NCBI GenBank assembly: GCA_002309655.1
Contig: DBXM01000012.1
Span: 66,234 to 91,554 of the forward strand
Origin: Mageeibacillus sp. UBA1212
GTDB taxonomy: Bacteria > Bacillota > Clostridia > UBA1212
Direction of reading: 5' to 3'
Length of the DNA stretch: 25,321 nucleotides
Under the pieces are notes generated by a model, which saw nothing but the letters and a program-made list of their open reading frames with translations, was not told where the DNA came from and made no database searches. Positions 7,590-15,367 of the stretch are shown one piece after another (within the stretch, counting starts at the first letter, position 1; every line of letters starts with the position of its first letter). The translations under genes and the position numbers were made by a program.

Positions 7590-7653
7590 GCAAGCGTGTT
7601 CCCGAAGATCGTAAGCATTCGTTGAATTGTTTCCTGAAACAGTAACTGCAGGC
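7590..7653 (+). repeat. Two weak copies of the 31-nt repeat after the ATPase gene
   Basis: GTGTTCCCGAAGATCGTAAGCA (from 7597) and TTGTTTCCTGAAACAGTAACTGCA (from 7627) resemble the repeat units at 5858-5949 in the TGTTYCC...GAA...GCA pattern. Similarity is partial and could be chance. If real, the repeats bracket the ATPase gene. Confidence 0.3.
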
Positions 7654-7696
7654 CGGGTTAACTGTACAAACGGAGAGCCTTTTAGAGGTTGTTAAA

Positions 7697-8731
7697 ATGT
7701 TCACACTCACAGACAAAGACATAGAGAGTGTAATTCACGATTTCGGCATCGCGGCCGCTCTGGTGTCTTTCAAAGAAATCGAGCGCTACAACTACGAGGA
7801 AGACGACCCGTACACCAAACAGGTCCGGCTGATCGTCAAGGCCGTTCCGGACGACGGCAGTGCGCTGGTTTTACGCTTCAAAAACGAAGACGACGCCACG
7901 CAAAAAGTCATCGAAGCCCAAAGCCGGTTCGCGGTTCTTCTGTATGAAAACGGTATCGAGACGCCAAAAGTGTACGCTTCAGGCGGCAATTACGCGCGCG
8001 AATATACGATAAACGGGTACGAAGTCGTCGTGACCGTTGAGGATTTCAAAGAGGGCGAGCTGCGCGAAGTCGACCCGGAGACCGCGAGGGACACCGGCGA
8101 ACTTCTTGCAAGAATGCACCTCATTGCGGAGGAGAATGATTTTCACGTTGACAGCGAGGTCCTCTTTAATCCGCTGGAGGACAACGACCTCGTCTTCTAC
8201 GACTCTTTCGAGAGTAAAAAGGACAAACTGACTTCCGTCGACAGCGATTTATATGATACAATCGTCAGGAAACACGCGGAGCTTTTGGAACGGATCGAGC
8301 CGCTACGGAACGACCCGCAGTACGCGGTTCAGGGCGACATCAGCGACTGCAACCTTTACCGGACAAAAGAAGGAACCCTCGGCGTGTTCGACTTCAACCG
8401 AAGCGGCGACAACAATCTTTTCTTCGACGCCGTCATGCAGGCGTTTTTTGAGGCGCGGCTGATGGATTACCCGGAAGACCTTGCCGGTAAACAGGAGAAA
8501 ACCGTTTTTGCGGCGTTCCTGGAGGGGTACCTTAATGTGAGGCCGTTCACGAACCGCGAGAAGGCGGTTTTCCCGTATCTGTACGCGCTGATTGACGCGT
8601 TCTGGGGCGTCGACATGAAATGGGTCGACAAAAGCCACACGAAGACCGTTAAAGAAGCGGACGACGCTTCAATCCGGCAGTGGATGCGGGAAATTTACAG
8701 ACGGGAAACTGATCTCGGGCACACAGTATAA
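7697..8731 (+). CDS. Aminoglycoside phosphotransferase (APH)/choline kinase-fold protein
   Basis: 344 residues. The kinase-like fold is recognised from the catalytic loop VQGDISDCNL (Q212, D214, N219) and the metal-binding FDFNRSG (D232). This corresponds to HGDxxxxN and the D-F/W-D/E motif of the APH family, with histidine replaced by glutamine while the catalytic aspartate and asparagine are kept. An N-terminal lobe has beta-strand segments with a likely ATP-binding lysine near LRFKNE. It probably phosphorylates a small hydroxylated compound; antibiotic resistance should not be assumed, since most chromosomal members act on unknown metabolites. GC content rises back to the chromosomal level at this gene, marking the right edge of the island. 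It starts the long one-directional gene run. Confidence 0.82.
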   Translation: MFTLTDKDIESVIHDFGIAAALVSFKEIERYNYEEDDPYTKQVRLIVKAVPDDGSALVLRFKNEDDATQKVIEAQSRFAVLLYENGIETPKVYASGGNYAREYTINGYEVVVTVEDFKEGELREVDPETARDTGELLARMHLIAEENDFHVDSEVLFNPLEDNDLVFYDSFESKKDKLTSVDSDLYDTIVRKHAELLERIEPLRNDPQYAVQGDISDCNLYRTKEGTLGVFDFNRSGDNNLFFDAVMQAFFEARLMDYPEDLAGKQEKTVFAAFLEGYLNVRPFTNREKAVFPYLYALIDAFWGVDMKWVDKSHTKTVKEADDASIRQWMREIYRRETDLGHTV

Positions 8732-8794
8732 TAAGAAGAGGCGGCATTCCCGCTACCGGGAGTCCGCTCAGTATCACATTTCGGAGAAAAGATC

Positions 8795-9313
8795 ATGAAA
8801 CCGAAAATCACGCTTAAAGAAGTCAATTACGAGAACTACGATGATTTGATCGACTTGAGGGTAAGGGTTGACCAGAGAGATTATGTGGCGAGCAATATTT
8901 ACAGCCTTGCGGAGGCGTACGCGGTTGTCGCTTCGAAGGGGTATGCGCTGCCGTTCGGCATTTATCTTGGCGACAAACCGGTCGGGTTTTTGATGATCGG
9001 TTACTGCCCGGATCTCGAATATGCCCAAAAGGCATTTGACGAGGACGAAGAAATACCTGATTTTGTTCCCGGCAGTTACGATTTGTGGCGCTTCATGATC
9101 GACAAGAAGTATCAACGCAGAGGCTACGGCAGTGAAGCGCTGAAGCTTGCGCTGGATCTCATTAAAACCAAGCCCCTCGGAGAAGCGGAGTACTGCTGGC
9201 TCTCTTACGAGCCGGGGAATGAAGTGGCGAGGAAGCTGTATCGCTCGTTCGGATTTGAGGAAAAAGAGCTGCCGAGAGGGTGGGACGAGGTTCCTGCCGT
9301 GATGAAGCTGTAA
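8795..9313 (+). CDS. GNAT family N-acetyltransferase
   Basis: 172 residues, with GGAGAAAAG just before the ATG. The acetyl-CoA loop is RRGYGS in DKKYQRRGYGSEALKLAL (about residues 109-125), followed by a C-terminal GNEVARKLYRSFGFEE segment typical of motif B. The N-terminal strand KPKITLKEVNYENYDDLIDLRV is also usual. The spermine/spermidine acetyltransferase-like subgroup is a plausible guess because of the DLRVRVDQRDYVASN segment, but the substrate is not determined. It is followed 51 bases later by ogt. Confidence 0.88.
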   Translation: MKPKITLKEVNYENYDDLIDLRVRVDQRDYVASNIYSLAEAYAVVASKGYALPFGIYLGDKPVGFLMIGYCPDLEYAQKAFDEDEEIPDFVPGSYDLWRFMIDKKYQRRGYGSEALKLALDLIKTKPLGEAEYCWLSYEPGNEVARKLYRSFGFEEKELPRGWDEVPAVMKL

Positions 9314-9364
9314 TAATAAATCCGCGTGAGGCGGGAAAAGGACGGCTGAAAGGAGGCGGTTTCA

Positions 9365-9898
9365 ATGCATTATTACATCAAATACGATTCTCCTTTGGGG
9401 GAACTTACGGTTCTGGCCGAAGGCGGTGCAATCACCGCTCTCGTCATCGAAAACCAGAAGTTCGCGGAAGTTCATTTGAAACCGGTTCTCGAGGGGAAGG
9501 CCGCCCAGCGTGAAATCAAGATTCTGCAGCGCGCCAGGCAGTGGCTCGACGCGTACTTCGCGGGCGAGAACCTGGACCCGTATCGCATCAAACTAAATCC
9601 GGAAGGAACGGACTTTCAGCAGAGCGTCTGGGAGATGCTTCTGGACATTCCGTACGGGTATACCATCAGCTACAGGGATATCGCGATGCTTTTGCACAGT
9701 TCCCCGCGGGCGGTTGGAGGTGCGGTCGGCAGGAATCCGATCTCAATCATCATCCCGTGCCACAGGGTGGTCGGGACGTGCGGCTCGGTTACTGGATACG
9801 CCGGCGGCATCGAGAACAAACTGAAACTGCTCGAGCTTGAAGACGCTGTTCCTAACTCGTACAACGTTCCGGACTGGCGCGATTTGGCCGGAAAATAG
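9365..9898 (+). CDS. ogt: Methylated-DNA--protein-cysteine S-methyltransferase
   Basis: 177 residues, preceded by AAAGGAGG. The active-site motif IIPCHRVVG holds the methyl-accepting C132. The DNA-binding helix with the arginine finger is in SYRDIAMLLHSSPRAVGGAVGRNP, and GSVTGYAGGIENKLKLLELE completes the family's C-terminus. The protein removes alkyl groups from O6-alkylguanine or O4-alkylthymine by transferring them irreversibly to its own cysteine. The N-terminal domain (about 1-80) is of the short Ogt type and no AraC-like Ada domain is present, so it acts as repair protein only. Confidence 0.95.
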   Translation: MHYYIKYDSPLGELTVLAEGGAITALVIENQKFAEVHLKPVLEGKAAQREIKILQRARQWLDAYFAGENLDPYRIKLNPEGTDFQQSVWEMLLDIPYGYTISYRDIAMLLHSSPRAVGGAVGRNPISIIIPCHRVVGTCGSVTGYAGGIENKLKLLELEDAVPNSYNVPDWRDLAGK

Positions 9899-9908
9899 GA
9901 GAAAATTC

Positions 9909-10772
9909 ATGAAACTCAAGATCGCTTTGCTTCAGATACTGCCGCCGGAAACGCGGAAAGAACTTCTCGCAAAGGGACGTGAAGCGTGCGTCAAAGCGAA
10001 GCAGGCGGGCGCGGACATCGCACTTTTCCCGGAAATGTGGAGCGACGGTTACAGTCTGCCTCAGGACCCTGCGGCGCTCGGGGAACTGGCGGTTGACGCC
10101 GGCGGAGAATTCGTGAGCGCGTTCGGGAAGCTTGCGGCGCGGCTCCGGATGGCGATCGGGATTACTTTTCTTGAAAAGCACGAGCCGAAACCGCTCAATT
10201 CGATGGTTCTTTTTGACGGGAACGGGCGGCAGGTTCTGCATTATTCGAAGGTTCACACCTGCGACTTCGACCTCGAAAATGTGCTTTCGGCGGGGGACGG
10301 TTTTCGGGTGGCGGATCTGGACACCGGGCGCGGCATCGTGAAGGTCGGCGCGATGATCTGCTTTGACCGTGAGTTCCCGGAGAGCGCGAGGATTTTGATG
10401 CTCAAAGGGGCGGAGGTCGTTCTGGCGCCGAACGCGTGCCCGATGGAGATCAACAGGCTTGCCGCGCTGCGCACAAGGGCGTACGAAAATATGCTGGCGA
10501 TTGCGACGTGCAACTACCCAAAGGGGCACCCGGACTGCAACGGGCATTCGACCGTTTTCGACGGCGTCGCGTGGCTGCAGGAAGAACCTGGCGTCCGCGA
10601 TATGTGCGTTTTCGAGGCGCCCGGGGAAGAGGGTGTCTACGTGGCGGAGGTCGACCTTGACATGCTACGGGAGTACCGCGAAAACGAAGTGATGGGCGCC
10701 AAGTTTCGCAAGCCGGACAGGTACGGGATATTGACGGATTCCGGCGAACAACAGGTTGATTTCACACTTTAA
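9909..10772 (+). CDS. Carbon-nitrogen hydrolase (nitrilase superfamily)
   Basis: 287 residues from ATG 9909, ten bases after the ogt stop, with AGGAGA at 9897-9902; the longer frame upstream overlaps ogt and is rejected. The catalytic Glu-Lys-Cys triad is visible as E42 (LFPEMW), K114 (HYSKVHTCDFD) and C151 (GAMICFDREFPES). The enzyme hydrolyses an amide, carbamoyl or nitrile C-N bond through a thioester on the cysteine. The AMICFDREFPES context is closest to N-carbamoyl amino acid amidohydrolase/aliphatic amidase branches, but the substrate cannot be fixed. Tight coupling with ogt suggests cotranscription rather than shared chemistry. Confidence 0.9.
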   Translation: MKLKIALLQILPPETRKELLAKGREACVKAKQAGADIALFPEMWSDGYSLPQDPAALGELAVDAGGEFVSAFGKLAARLRMAIGITFLEKHEPKPLNSMVLFDGNGRQVLHYSKVHTCDFDLENVLSAGDGFRVADLDTGRGIVKVGAMICFDREFPESARILMLKGAEVVLAPNACPMEINRLAALRTRAYENMLAIATCNYPKGHPDCNGHSTVFDGVAWLQEEPGVRDMCVFEAPGEEGVYVAEVDLDMLREYRENEVMGAKFRKPDRYGILTDSGEQQVDFTL

Positions 10773-10815
10773 TCAATAACCGGCGGAGACGCCGCAAGTG
10801 ACAAGTGAGAGAAAA

Positions 10816-11406
10816 ATGAACGAAAAAACAGTCGAAAACGCAAAGAAATACGTTGAGCAGCTTTTCCGGGACAGGGCGGACGGCCACGGCGCGGACCACT
10901 CGATAAGGGTCTACAGGAACGCGCTCAAAATTACTTCAAGCTGCGAGGGCTGCGACGTGCGGCTCGTTTCTTTGGCGGCGCTTCTTCACGACGCGGACGA
11001 CTACAAGCTGTTCCGGACCGAAAACAACGCGAACGCCCGCGCGTTCCTGAATTCTCAGGGAGTCGACGCCGCGACACAGGACCGGATCTGCGAGATCATA
11101 AACGACGTCTCTTTCAGTAAGAACCGCGACAAACCGCCCGTATCTTTGGAGGCGGCGATAGTTCGCGACGCTGACAGGCTGGACGCAATCGGCGCTGTCG
11201 GAATCGCGCGCACCTTTGCCTACGGCGGCGAACACGGCAGGTCTCAGGAAGAGTCGGTGAAGCACTTTTACGACAAGCTGCTGCTTCTGAAAGACATGAT
11301 GAACACTGAGGCGGCCCGCGGGATGGCGGAGGAGCGCCACAGGTTCATGGAGGTATTTCTGGCGGAACTCGAGAAGGAGACTGCTTCCGGAGAAGCGCTG
11401 CATTAA
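10816..11406 (+). CDS. HD domain phosphohydrolase
   Basis: 196 residues from ATG 10816. An in-frame GTG at 10798 has GGAG at 10784-10787 at a reasonable distance and could be the true start, adding six residues. Metal-binding residues of the HD fold are visible: H28 in GADHSIRV, the H58-D59 pair in ALLHDADDY, and a late aspartate in VRDADRLDAIGAVGIAR. The set matches the YfbR/YedJ-like HD group with the R-D-A-D-R-L-D-A-I-G motif. Substrates are probably nucleotides or other phosphate esters. The gene is followed by a small membrane protein after 21 bases. Confidence 0.88.
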   Translation: MNEKTVENAKKYVEQLFRDRADGHGADHSIRVYRNALKITSSCEGCDVRLVSLAALLHDADDYKLFRTENNANARAFLNSQGVDAATQDRICEIINDVSFSKNRDKPPVSLEAAIVRDADRLDAIGAVGIARTFAYGGEHGRSQEESVKHFYDKLLLLKDMMNTEAARGMAEERHRFMEVFLAELEKETASGEALH

Positions 11407-11427
11407 TCAAACCGGCAGGAGGTAAAA

Positions 11428-11646
11428 ATGAAAAAAGTGATGCTTATCGGCGGAATAGTTTTGATCGTCGCGGGAGTCATATCGCTCCTGCTGGGCGTGT
11501 TTTTCCGGCACGCGTACTACAACGTGCTTGACGGGTCGAGCGAACTCTACGCGAGGCTCCACAACCGGATGATTGTGTTTTTCATCATCGGAGCCGTTCT
11601 GGCCGTGGCGGGAACGCTCTGCACCGTATTTCACACCAAAGTCTGA
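11428..11646 (+). CDS. Small two-helix membrane protein
   Basis: 72 residues with AGGAGG directly upstream. Two hydrophobic stretches (about 4-24 and 47-68) flank a short loop with RHAYYNVLDGSSELYARLHNR. No family was recognised. The strong ribosome site and clean spacing between its neighbours support it as a real gene. Confidence 0.75.
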   Translation: MKKVMLIGGIVLIVAGVISLLLGVFFRHAYYNVLDGSSELYARLHNRMIVFFIIGAVLAVAGTLCTVFHTKV

Positions 11647-11673
11647 TTTAACCGATTTTTAGGAGAAAACGAA

Positions 11674-11997
11674 ATGCCTTCAAGTTTGGGTTACTTTGAA
11701 TTTGTACTTGAGCAGATCTCGGGGCTGGATGGCGTCACCTACCGCGCGATGATGGGCGAATATATCATTTACTACCGCGGGAAAATTGTCGGCGGGATAT
11801 ACGACGACCGTTTTCTCGTGAAGGAGACCGCGAGCTCGAAGGCGATGATGCCTGACGCCGCGAGGGAGATTCCGTACGACGGCGCGAAGGAGATGCTTCT
11901 CGTCGAGGAGATCGACAACAGGGAGTTCCTGCGAGAACTGATCGAGGCGATGTACCAGGAGCTTCCGGAGACGAAAAAGAGGGCGAAAAAAGCCTGA
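11674..11997 (+). CDS. TfoX N-terminal domain family protein
   Basis: 107 residues, with AGGAGA before the ATG. The pattern SSLGYFEFVLEQISGLDGVTYRAMMGEYIIYYRGKIVGGIYDDRFLVKET matches the TfoX-N domain (R-x-M-F/M-G-x-Y-x-x-Y, G-x-x-x-D-x-x-x-x-K). In gammaproteobacteria this domain occurs in a competence regulator; the free-standing version in other bacteria has no established role. The protein has only this domain, ending in a basic tail (KKRAKKA). Confidence 0.85.
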   Translation: MPSSLGYFEFVLEQISGLDGVTYRAMMGEYIIYYRGKIVGGIYDDRFLVKETASSKAMMPDAAREIPYDGAKEMLLVEEIDNREFLRELIEAMYQELPETKKRAKKA

Positions 11998-12039
11998 CGG
12001 ACACGCCGCGGCGTATGATTTTCGAAAAAGACGACGGAA

Positions 12040-12543
12040 ATGGATAAAAAAACAAAGACCTTTTTGATCATACTGCTGGCAGTCTACTCGGCGGCGCTCA
12101 CGTGGATCATTTTGTTCAAGATGGCCGTGAGGCTTGACGACGTCGGCTTCGGGACCGTTCGCGCCTGGAATTTGATTCCTTTCCGCTACAGCGATGAGAC
12201 TTCATTCCACCTGACCGAGGTGTTCGAGAACGTGATCGCGTTCGTTCCGCTCGGCGTCTATCTCGGGATGCTCAAAACCGGGGCGTGGAAGGCGATCCTG
12301 ATCGGCGCGGCGGCAAGCGTCACGCTGGAGGTGCTTCAGTTTGCGCTCGGGATCGGTGCGGCGGACATAACCGACGTCATCACGAACACCGCAGGTACCG
12401 CGATAGGTGTCGGAATCTATCTCTTGCTGACGCGCGTTTTCAAAAAACGCGAAAAGCTCGACAAAACGCTCGTTATCGTTTGCGGAGCGGTAACGGTCGT
12501 GATGATCGTCCTGATCATGCTTCTGATTGCCGGAAATTTGTGA
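12040..12543 (+). CDS. VanZ family membrane protein
   Basis: 167 residues with four or five hydrophobic segments. The family pattern is present: N-L-I-P-F (residues 45-49), then ENVIAFVPLGVYLG, SVTLEVLQF, and the polar ADITDVITNTAGTAIGVGIY. VanZ proteins are integral membrane proteins associated with low-level teicoplanin resistance in enterococci, but most chromosomal copies have no tested function. The ribosome site is weak. No other van genes are present in this window, so resistance is not implied. Confidence 0.88.
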   Translation: MDKKTKTFLIILLAVYSAALTWIILFKMAVRLDDVGFGTVRAWNLIPFRYSDETSFHLTEVFENVIAFVPLGVYLGMLKTGAWKAILIGAAASVTLEVLQFALGIGAADITDVITNTAGTAIGVGIYLLLTRVFKKREKLDKTLVIVCGAVTVVMIVLIMLLIAGNL

Positions 12544-12582
12544 AAGAACGTTCGCCCGGGCGGACGTGAGGAACGCTTTTAT

Positions 12583-13485
12583 ATGGAAAAAACTGTCGAA
12601 GAATTGCTGAATACGCCTTACTGGATCATCGACATCCTGCCCGAACAGGTGCCGGCGGATTGCAACGGCCAGTATTTCAAGGTCGAAAAGTACTACCTGG
12701 GCCGGAAAAGGTTTGCGGAGATCAAGCAAAAGCACGTGAATCTTGTTTTGAAGCTGAACTGCTACAGGGACGTCACGCTCGAGGACGCCGACGGCGTTTT
12801 GCCGCCCGAGGTGAATCCTGTTCCCGCGAAGATCGAGCAGGAGATGCGGAAACGCTACGTGCCGGTCAGGGTGGGCGACGCACTTATCATTTCCGAGCCG
12901 GACGACACGCATCTGACGCTTTTCAACCCGGACGAGGAGCTGCTTGCGCTTGTCAGAACGATCGCCGCGGGCGAGGGACTTTTCGTGTGGCAGACGGAAG
13001 AGGGCATGGGCGTGACTGTGAGACGGTTCGAAAACGGCGACGCCGCCGAGGTGTCCGCGCTTATCGCAAGAACGCTGCGCGAGGTCAGCGTAAAAGACTA
13101 TTCGCACGAGTATATCGAGGCGCTTGTTTTGCGCGAGCGGCCTGAGGACGTCCTGGAGAGGGCGGCGCAGCTGCATTTTTACGTGGCGTGCGCGGGCGAA
13201 AAAATCGTCGGTTGCGGCGGAATCGGGCCGTATTGGGGCAGCGAGACGGAGAGTTGGCTGTCGACTGTTTTTGTGCTGCCGGAGTACATCGGAAAGGGCG
13301 TGGGCAGGAAGATCATCGAGACGCTTGAAGGCGACGAGTACTTTTTGCGCGCGAGCCGTGTCGAGATACCTGCGTCGGTGACCGCCGTCGGATTTTACCT
13401 GAAAATGGGCTATAATTACAAAAACGGCTCTGCCGCCGTCGACGGTGAGGGGCTCGTGAGGCTGGAGAAAATCCGGAAGATTTAA
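12583..13485 (+). CDS. Two-part protein with C-terminal GNAT acetyltransferase domain
   Basis: 300 residues. The C-terminal part (about 145-300) is a GNAT domain: VRRFENGDAAEVSALIARTLREV at its start, the acetyl-CoA loop FVLPEYIGKGVGRKIIETLE, and SVTAVGFYLKMGYNY as motif B. The N-terminal part (1-140), beginning EELLNTPYWIIDILPEQVPADCNGQYFKVEKYYL, is not a GNAT and resembles short uncharacterised proteins often found fused to acetyltransferases. Its function is unknown. The two parts are in one uninterrupted frame. GAGG precedes the ATG at moderate distance. Confidence 0.85.
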   Translation: MEKTVEELLNTPYWIIDILPEQVPADCNGQYFKVEKYYLGRKRFAEIKQKHVNLVLKLNCYRDVTLEDADGVLPPEVNPVPAKIEQEMRKRYVPVRVGDALIISEPDDTHLTLFNPDEELLALVRTIAAGEGLFVWQTEEGMGVTVRRFENGDAAEVSALIARTLREVSVKDYSHEYIEALVLRERPEDVLERAAQLHFYVACAGEKIVGCGGIGPYWGSETESWLSTVFVLPEYIGKGVGRKIIETLEGDEYFLRASRVEIPASVTAVGFYLKMGYNYKNGSAAVDGEGLVRLEKIRKI

Positions 13486-13570
13486 TGCTAGCGGTTAGCG
13501 CGGCGCGGAACGGTCTTGAAGACGCGAAAAACGGATAAAGCGCTTTTAAATTTGAATAAGAGATGAAAAA

Positions 13571-13613
13571 CCGGCCTGAGATGTGGTAAAATAGTCTCAG
13601 GCCGGATTTATTT
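13571..13613 (+). terminator. Hairpin terminator with -10-like sequence in its loop
   Basis: A perfect 11-bp stem (CCGGCCTGAGA, 13571-13581, pairing with 13595-13605) is followed by ATTTATTTG. The 13-base loop holds TGTGGTAAAAT (13583-13592 region), which resembles an extended -10 box with no good -35. The element lies between the two-part GNAT gene and the YdeI-like gene and may both end one transcript and start another. Confidence 0.65.
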
Positions 13614-13642
13614 GTGACGACGCCGGCCGGAAGAGGTGTTAA

Positions 13643-14212
13643 ATGGCCGGCGGCGAGATTCTTTTTTGCAGAGACCGCGGCGAGTGGCGCGCGTGGCTTG
13701 AGGAGCATTTTAAGACTTGCGACGAAGTGTGGTTCGTTTTTCCGTCGGCATCTTCGGGCGAGAAGGGCGTTCTCTACAACGACGCCGTCGAGGAGGCGCT
13801 CTGCTTCGGATGGATCGACGGAAGAGCGGGGACTCTTGACGCCACCCACCAGCTCCGCCGCTTCACACCGCGCAGGAAGGGCAGCCCGTATTCAAGACCG
13901 AACGTTGAGCGGCTGATAAAGCTTGACGCGGAAGGAAAGATCCACCCGGAAATCAGACCGTCCGTCGAAGCGCTGATCACGGCGCCGTTCGTGTATCCGG
14001 AGGACATTTTGGAGGCAATCCGGAGCGACGGCGAGGCGTGGAGTCATTTTGAATCGTTTTCGGAACCGTACAAAAGGATCCGGGTCGCGTACGTCGACGC
14101 CGCGAGAAAAAGGCCCGCCGAGTTTCAAAAACGCCTCGAGAATTTCATCCGCAGGACGCGCGAGAACAAGCTGATTACGGGTTACGGCGGAATTGAAAAG
14201 TATTACAAGTGA
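13643..14212 (+). CDS. YdeI/OmpD-associated family protein
   Basis: 189 residues. The family pattern is clear: VWFVFPSA at the start, then VLYNDAVEEALCFGWIDGRAGTLD, RRFTPRRKGSPYSRPNVERLIKLDAEGKIHPE, and a C-terminal AYVDAARKRPAEFQKRLENFIRRTRENKLI segment. The E-x-A-L-C-F-G-W-I-D signature is diagnostic. Family members have been linked to bacteriocin or peptide resistance in Salmonella (YdeI), but the biochemical role is not known. The ribosome site is GAGGTG at 13634-13639. Confidence 0.88.
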   Translation: MAGGEILFCRDRGEWRAWLEEHFKTCDEVWFVFPSASSGEKGVLYNDAVEEALCFGWIDGRAGTLDATHQLRRFTPRRKGSPYSRPNVERLIKLDAEGKIHPEIRPSVEALITAPFVYPEDILEAIRSDGEAWSHFESFSEPYKRIRVAYVDAARKRPAEFQKRLENFIRRTRENKLITGYGGIEKYYK

Positions 14213-14227
14213 CCGCGGAGGGCTGAA

Positions 14228-15331
14228 ATGACCGTTCATCCGATTCCTCCTGTTTTCGACAGTGACTCGAAAATACTGATTTTGGGCAGCTTTCCGTCCG
14301 TGAAGTCGCGGGAGGCCGGCTTTTTCTACGGTCACCCGCAGAATCGTTTTTGGAAGGTACTGGCGGCGGTTTTCGGCGAAAACGTTCCGGATTCCGTGGA
14401 CGAAAAGGTGGAGTTCCTGAGAAGAAACCGCGTGGCGCTGTGGGACGTTATCGGGTCGTGCGAGATCGAGGGTTCGTCGGACGCGAGCATCAAAAACGTG
14501 GCGCCCAACGATCTGAGCGTGATTTTCGCCGCCGCCGACATAAAGGCCGTGTTCGTGAACGGAAAAACCGCGCAAAGATACTACAACAGGTACGTTCTCC
14601 CGGTTACCGGCAGGGAGGCGGTGTGCCTTCCTTCGACAAGTCCCGCGAACGCAGTGTGGAGCACGGAAAAGCTGACCGCCGAGTGGAAGCGCATGTTAGG
14701 CGGCTTTACAGGCTTGAATCAGGGAAAAAGAGCTGTGGTGTACGTCCACGGACAGGGCGGGAGCGCCGGCGAGGCTGACAGGCTTGAGCGGCTTTTTGAA
14801 AATTGCGACGTGTACGGGTTTGATTACAAGGCTTCTGCGCCCCGCGAGGCCGCCGCGGAGTTCCCGGCGTATTTCGGGAGTATTTTCCGGAAATATGATA
14901 AGGTGGCGCTTGTCGCGAACAGTCTCGGCGCGTTTTTCTCGATGTACGCACTCGGCGGCACGCATGCTTTCCGGTTCGAAAAGGCTTTTTTCATCTCGCC
15001 TGTCGTCGACATGGAGGCGCTGATCTTGCGAATGATGGCGTCTGCGGACGTTTCTGAGGAGACACTTCGCGAAAAAGGCCGGATCGCGACGGATTCCGGC
15101 GCGGAGCTCTCGTGGGATTACCTTAAGAGTGTCCGCGAGAAGAGTCTTGAATGGGACGTTCCGACCGCGGTTCTGTACGGCGAAAACGATTTTCTTGTGC
15201 CTTACGGCGAGATTTTGAAGTTTGCTGACAAGACCGGCGCGATTGTTACGGTCATGAAAAACGGGGAACATTGGTTCCACACAGGGGAGCAGCTGGCGTT
15301 CCTGGACCGCTGGATTTTGGACAACAAGTGA
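14228..15331 (+). CDS. Fusion of a Mug/hypoxanthine-type DNA glycosylase and an alpha/beta hydrolase
   Basis: 367 residues with GGAGGG before the ATG. Residues 1-158 match the DNA-deoxyinosine glycosylase branch of the uracil-DNA glycosylase superfamily: LGSFPSVKS (19-27), YGHPQNRFWK (34-43), VFVNGKTA (108-115) and LPSTSPANA (134-142). Residues 168-367 form an alpha/beta hydrolase: VVYVHGQGG oxyanion region (170-178), nucleophile S232 in ANSLGAF, acid D321 in YGENDFLVP, and H348 or H351 in GEHWFHT. The first position of the G-x-S-x-G elbow is alanine here. The frame is continuous, with only a short linker (GGFTGLNQG) between the parts, and neither half looks truncated. The glycosylase half would remove deaminated bases; the hydrolase substrate is unknown. 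A frame-preserving loss of the stop between two neighbouring genes is the likely origin. Confidence 0.85.
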   Translation: MTVHPIPPVFDSDSKILILGSFPSVKSREAGFFYGHPQNRFWKVLAAVFGENVPDSVDEKVEFLRRNRVALWDVIGSCEIEGSSDASIKNVAPNDLSVIFAAADIKAVFVNGKTAQRYYNRYVLPVTGREAVCLPSTSPANAVWSTEKLTAEWKRMLGGFTGLNQGKRAVVYVHGQGGSAGEADRLERLFENCDVYGFDYKASAPREAAAEFPAYFGSIFRKYDKVALVANSLGAFFSMYALGGTHAFRFEKAFFISPVVDMEALILRMMASADVSEETLREKGRIATDSGAELSWDYLKSVREKSLEWDVPTAVLYGENDFLVPYGEILKFADKTGAIVTVMKNGEHWFHTGEQLAFLDRWILDNK

Positions 15332-15367
15332 CTTTTCCGGATTTCCGGGAAATAAAAGGGGCGTTTT

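Noticed and set aside
11674..11997. Competence regulator TfoX/Sxy
   Set aside because: Only the N-terminal domain is present and no competence genes surround it, so a regulatory role is not supported.
12040..12543. Glycopeptide resistance locus, because of VanZ
   Set aside because: No vanHAX, vanRS or vanY genes are nearby; isolated VanZ-family proteins are common and untested.
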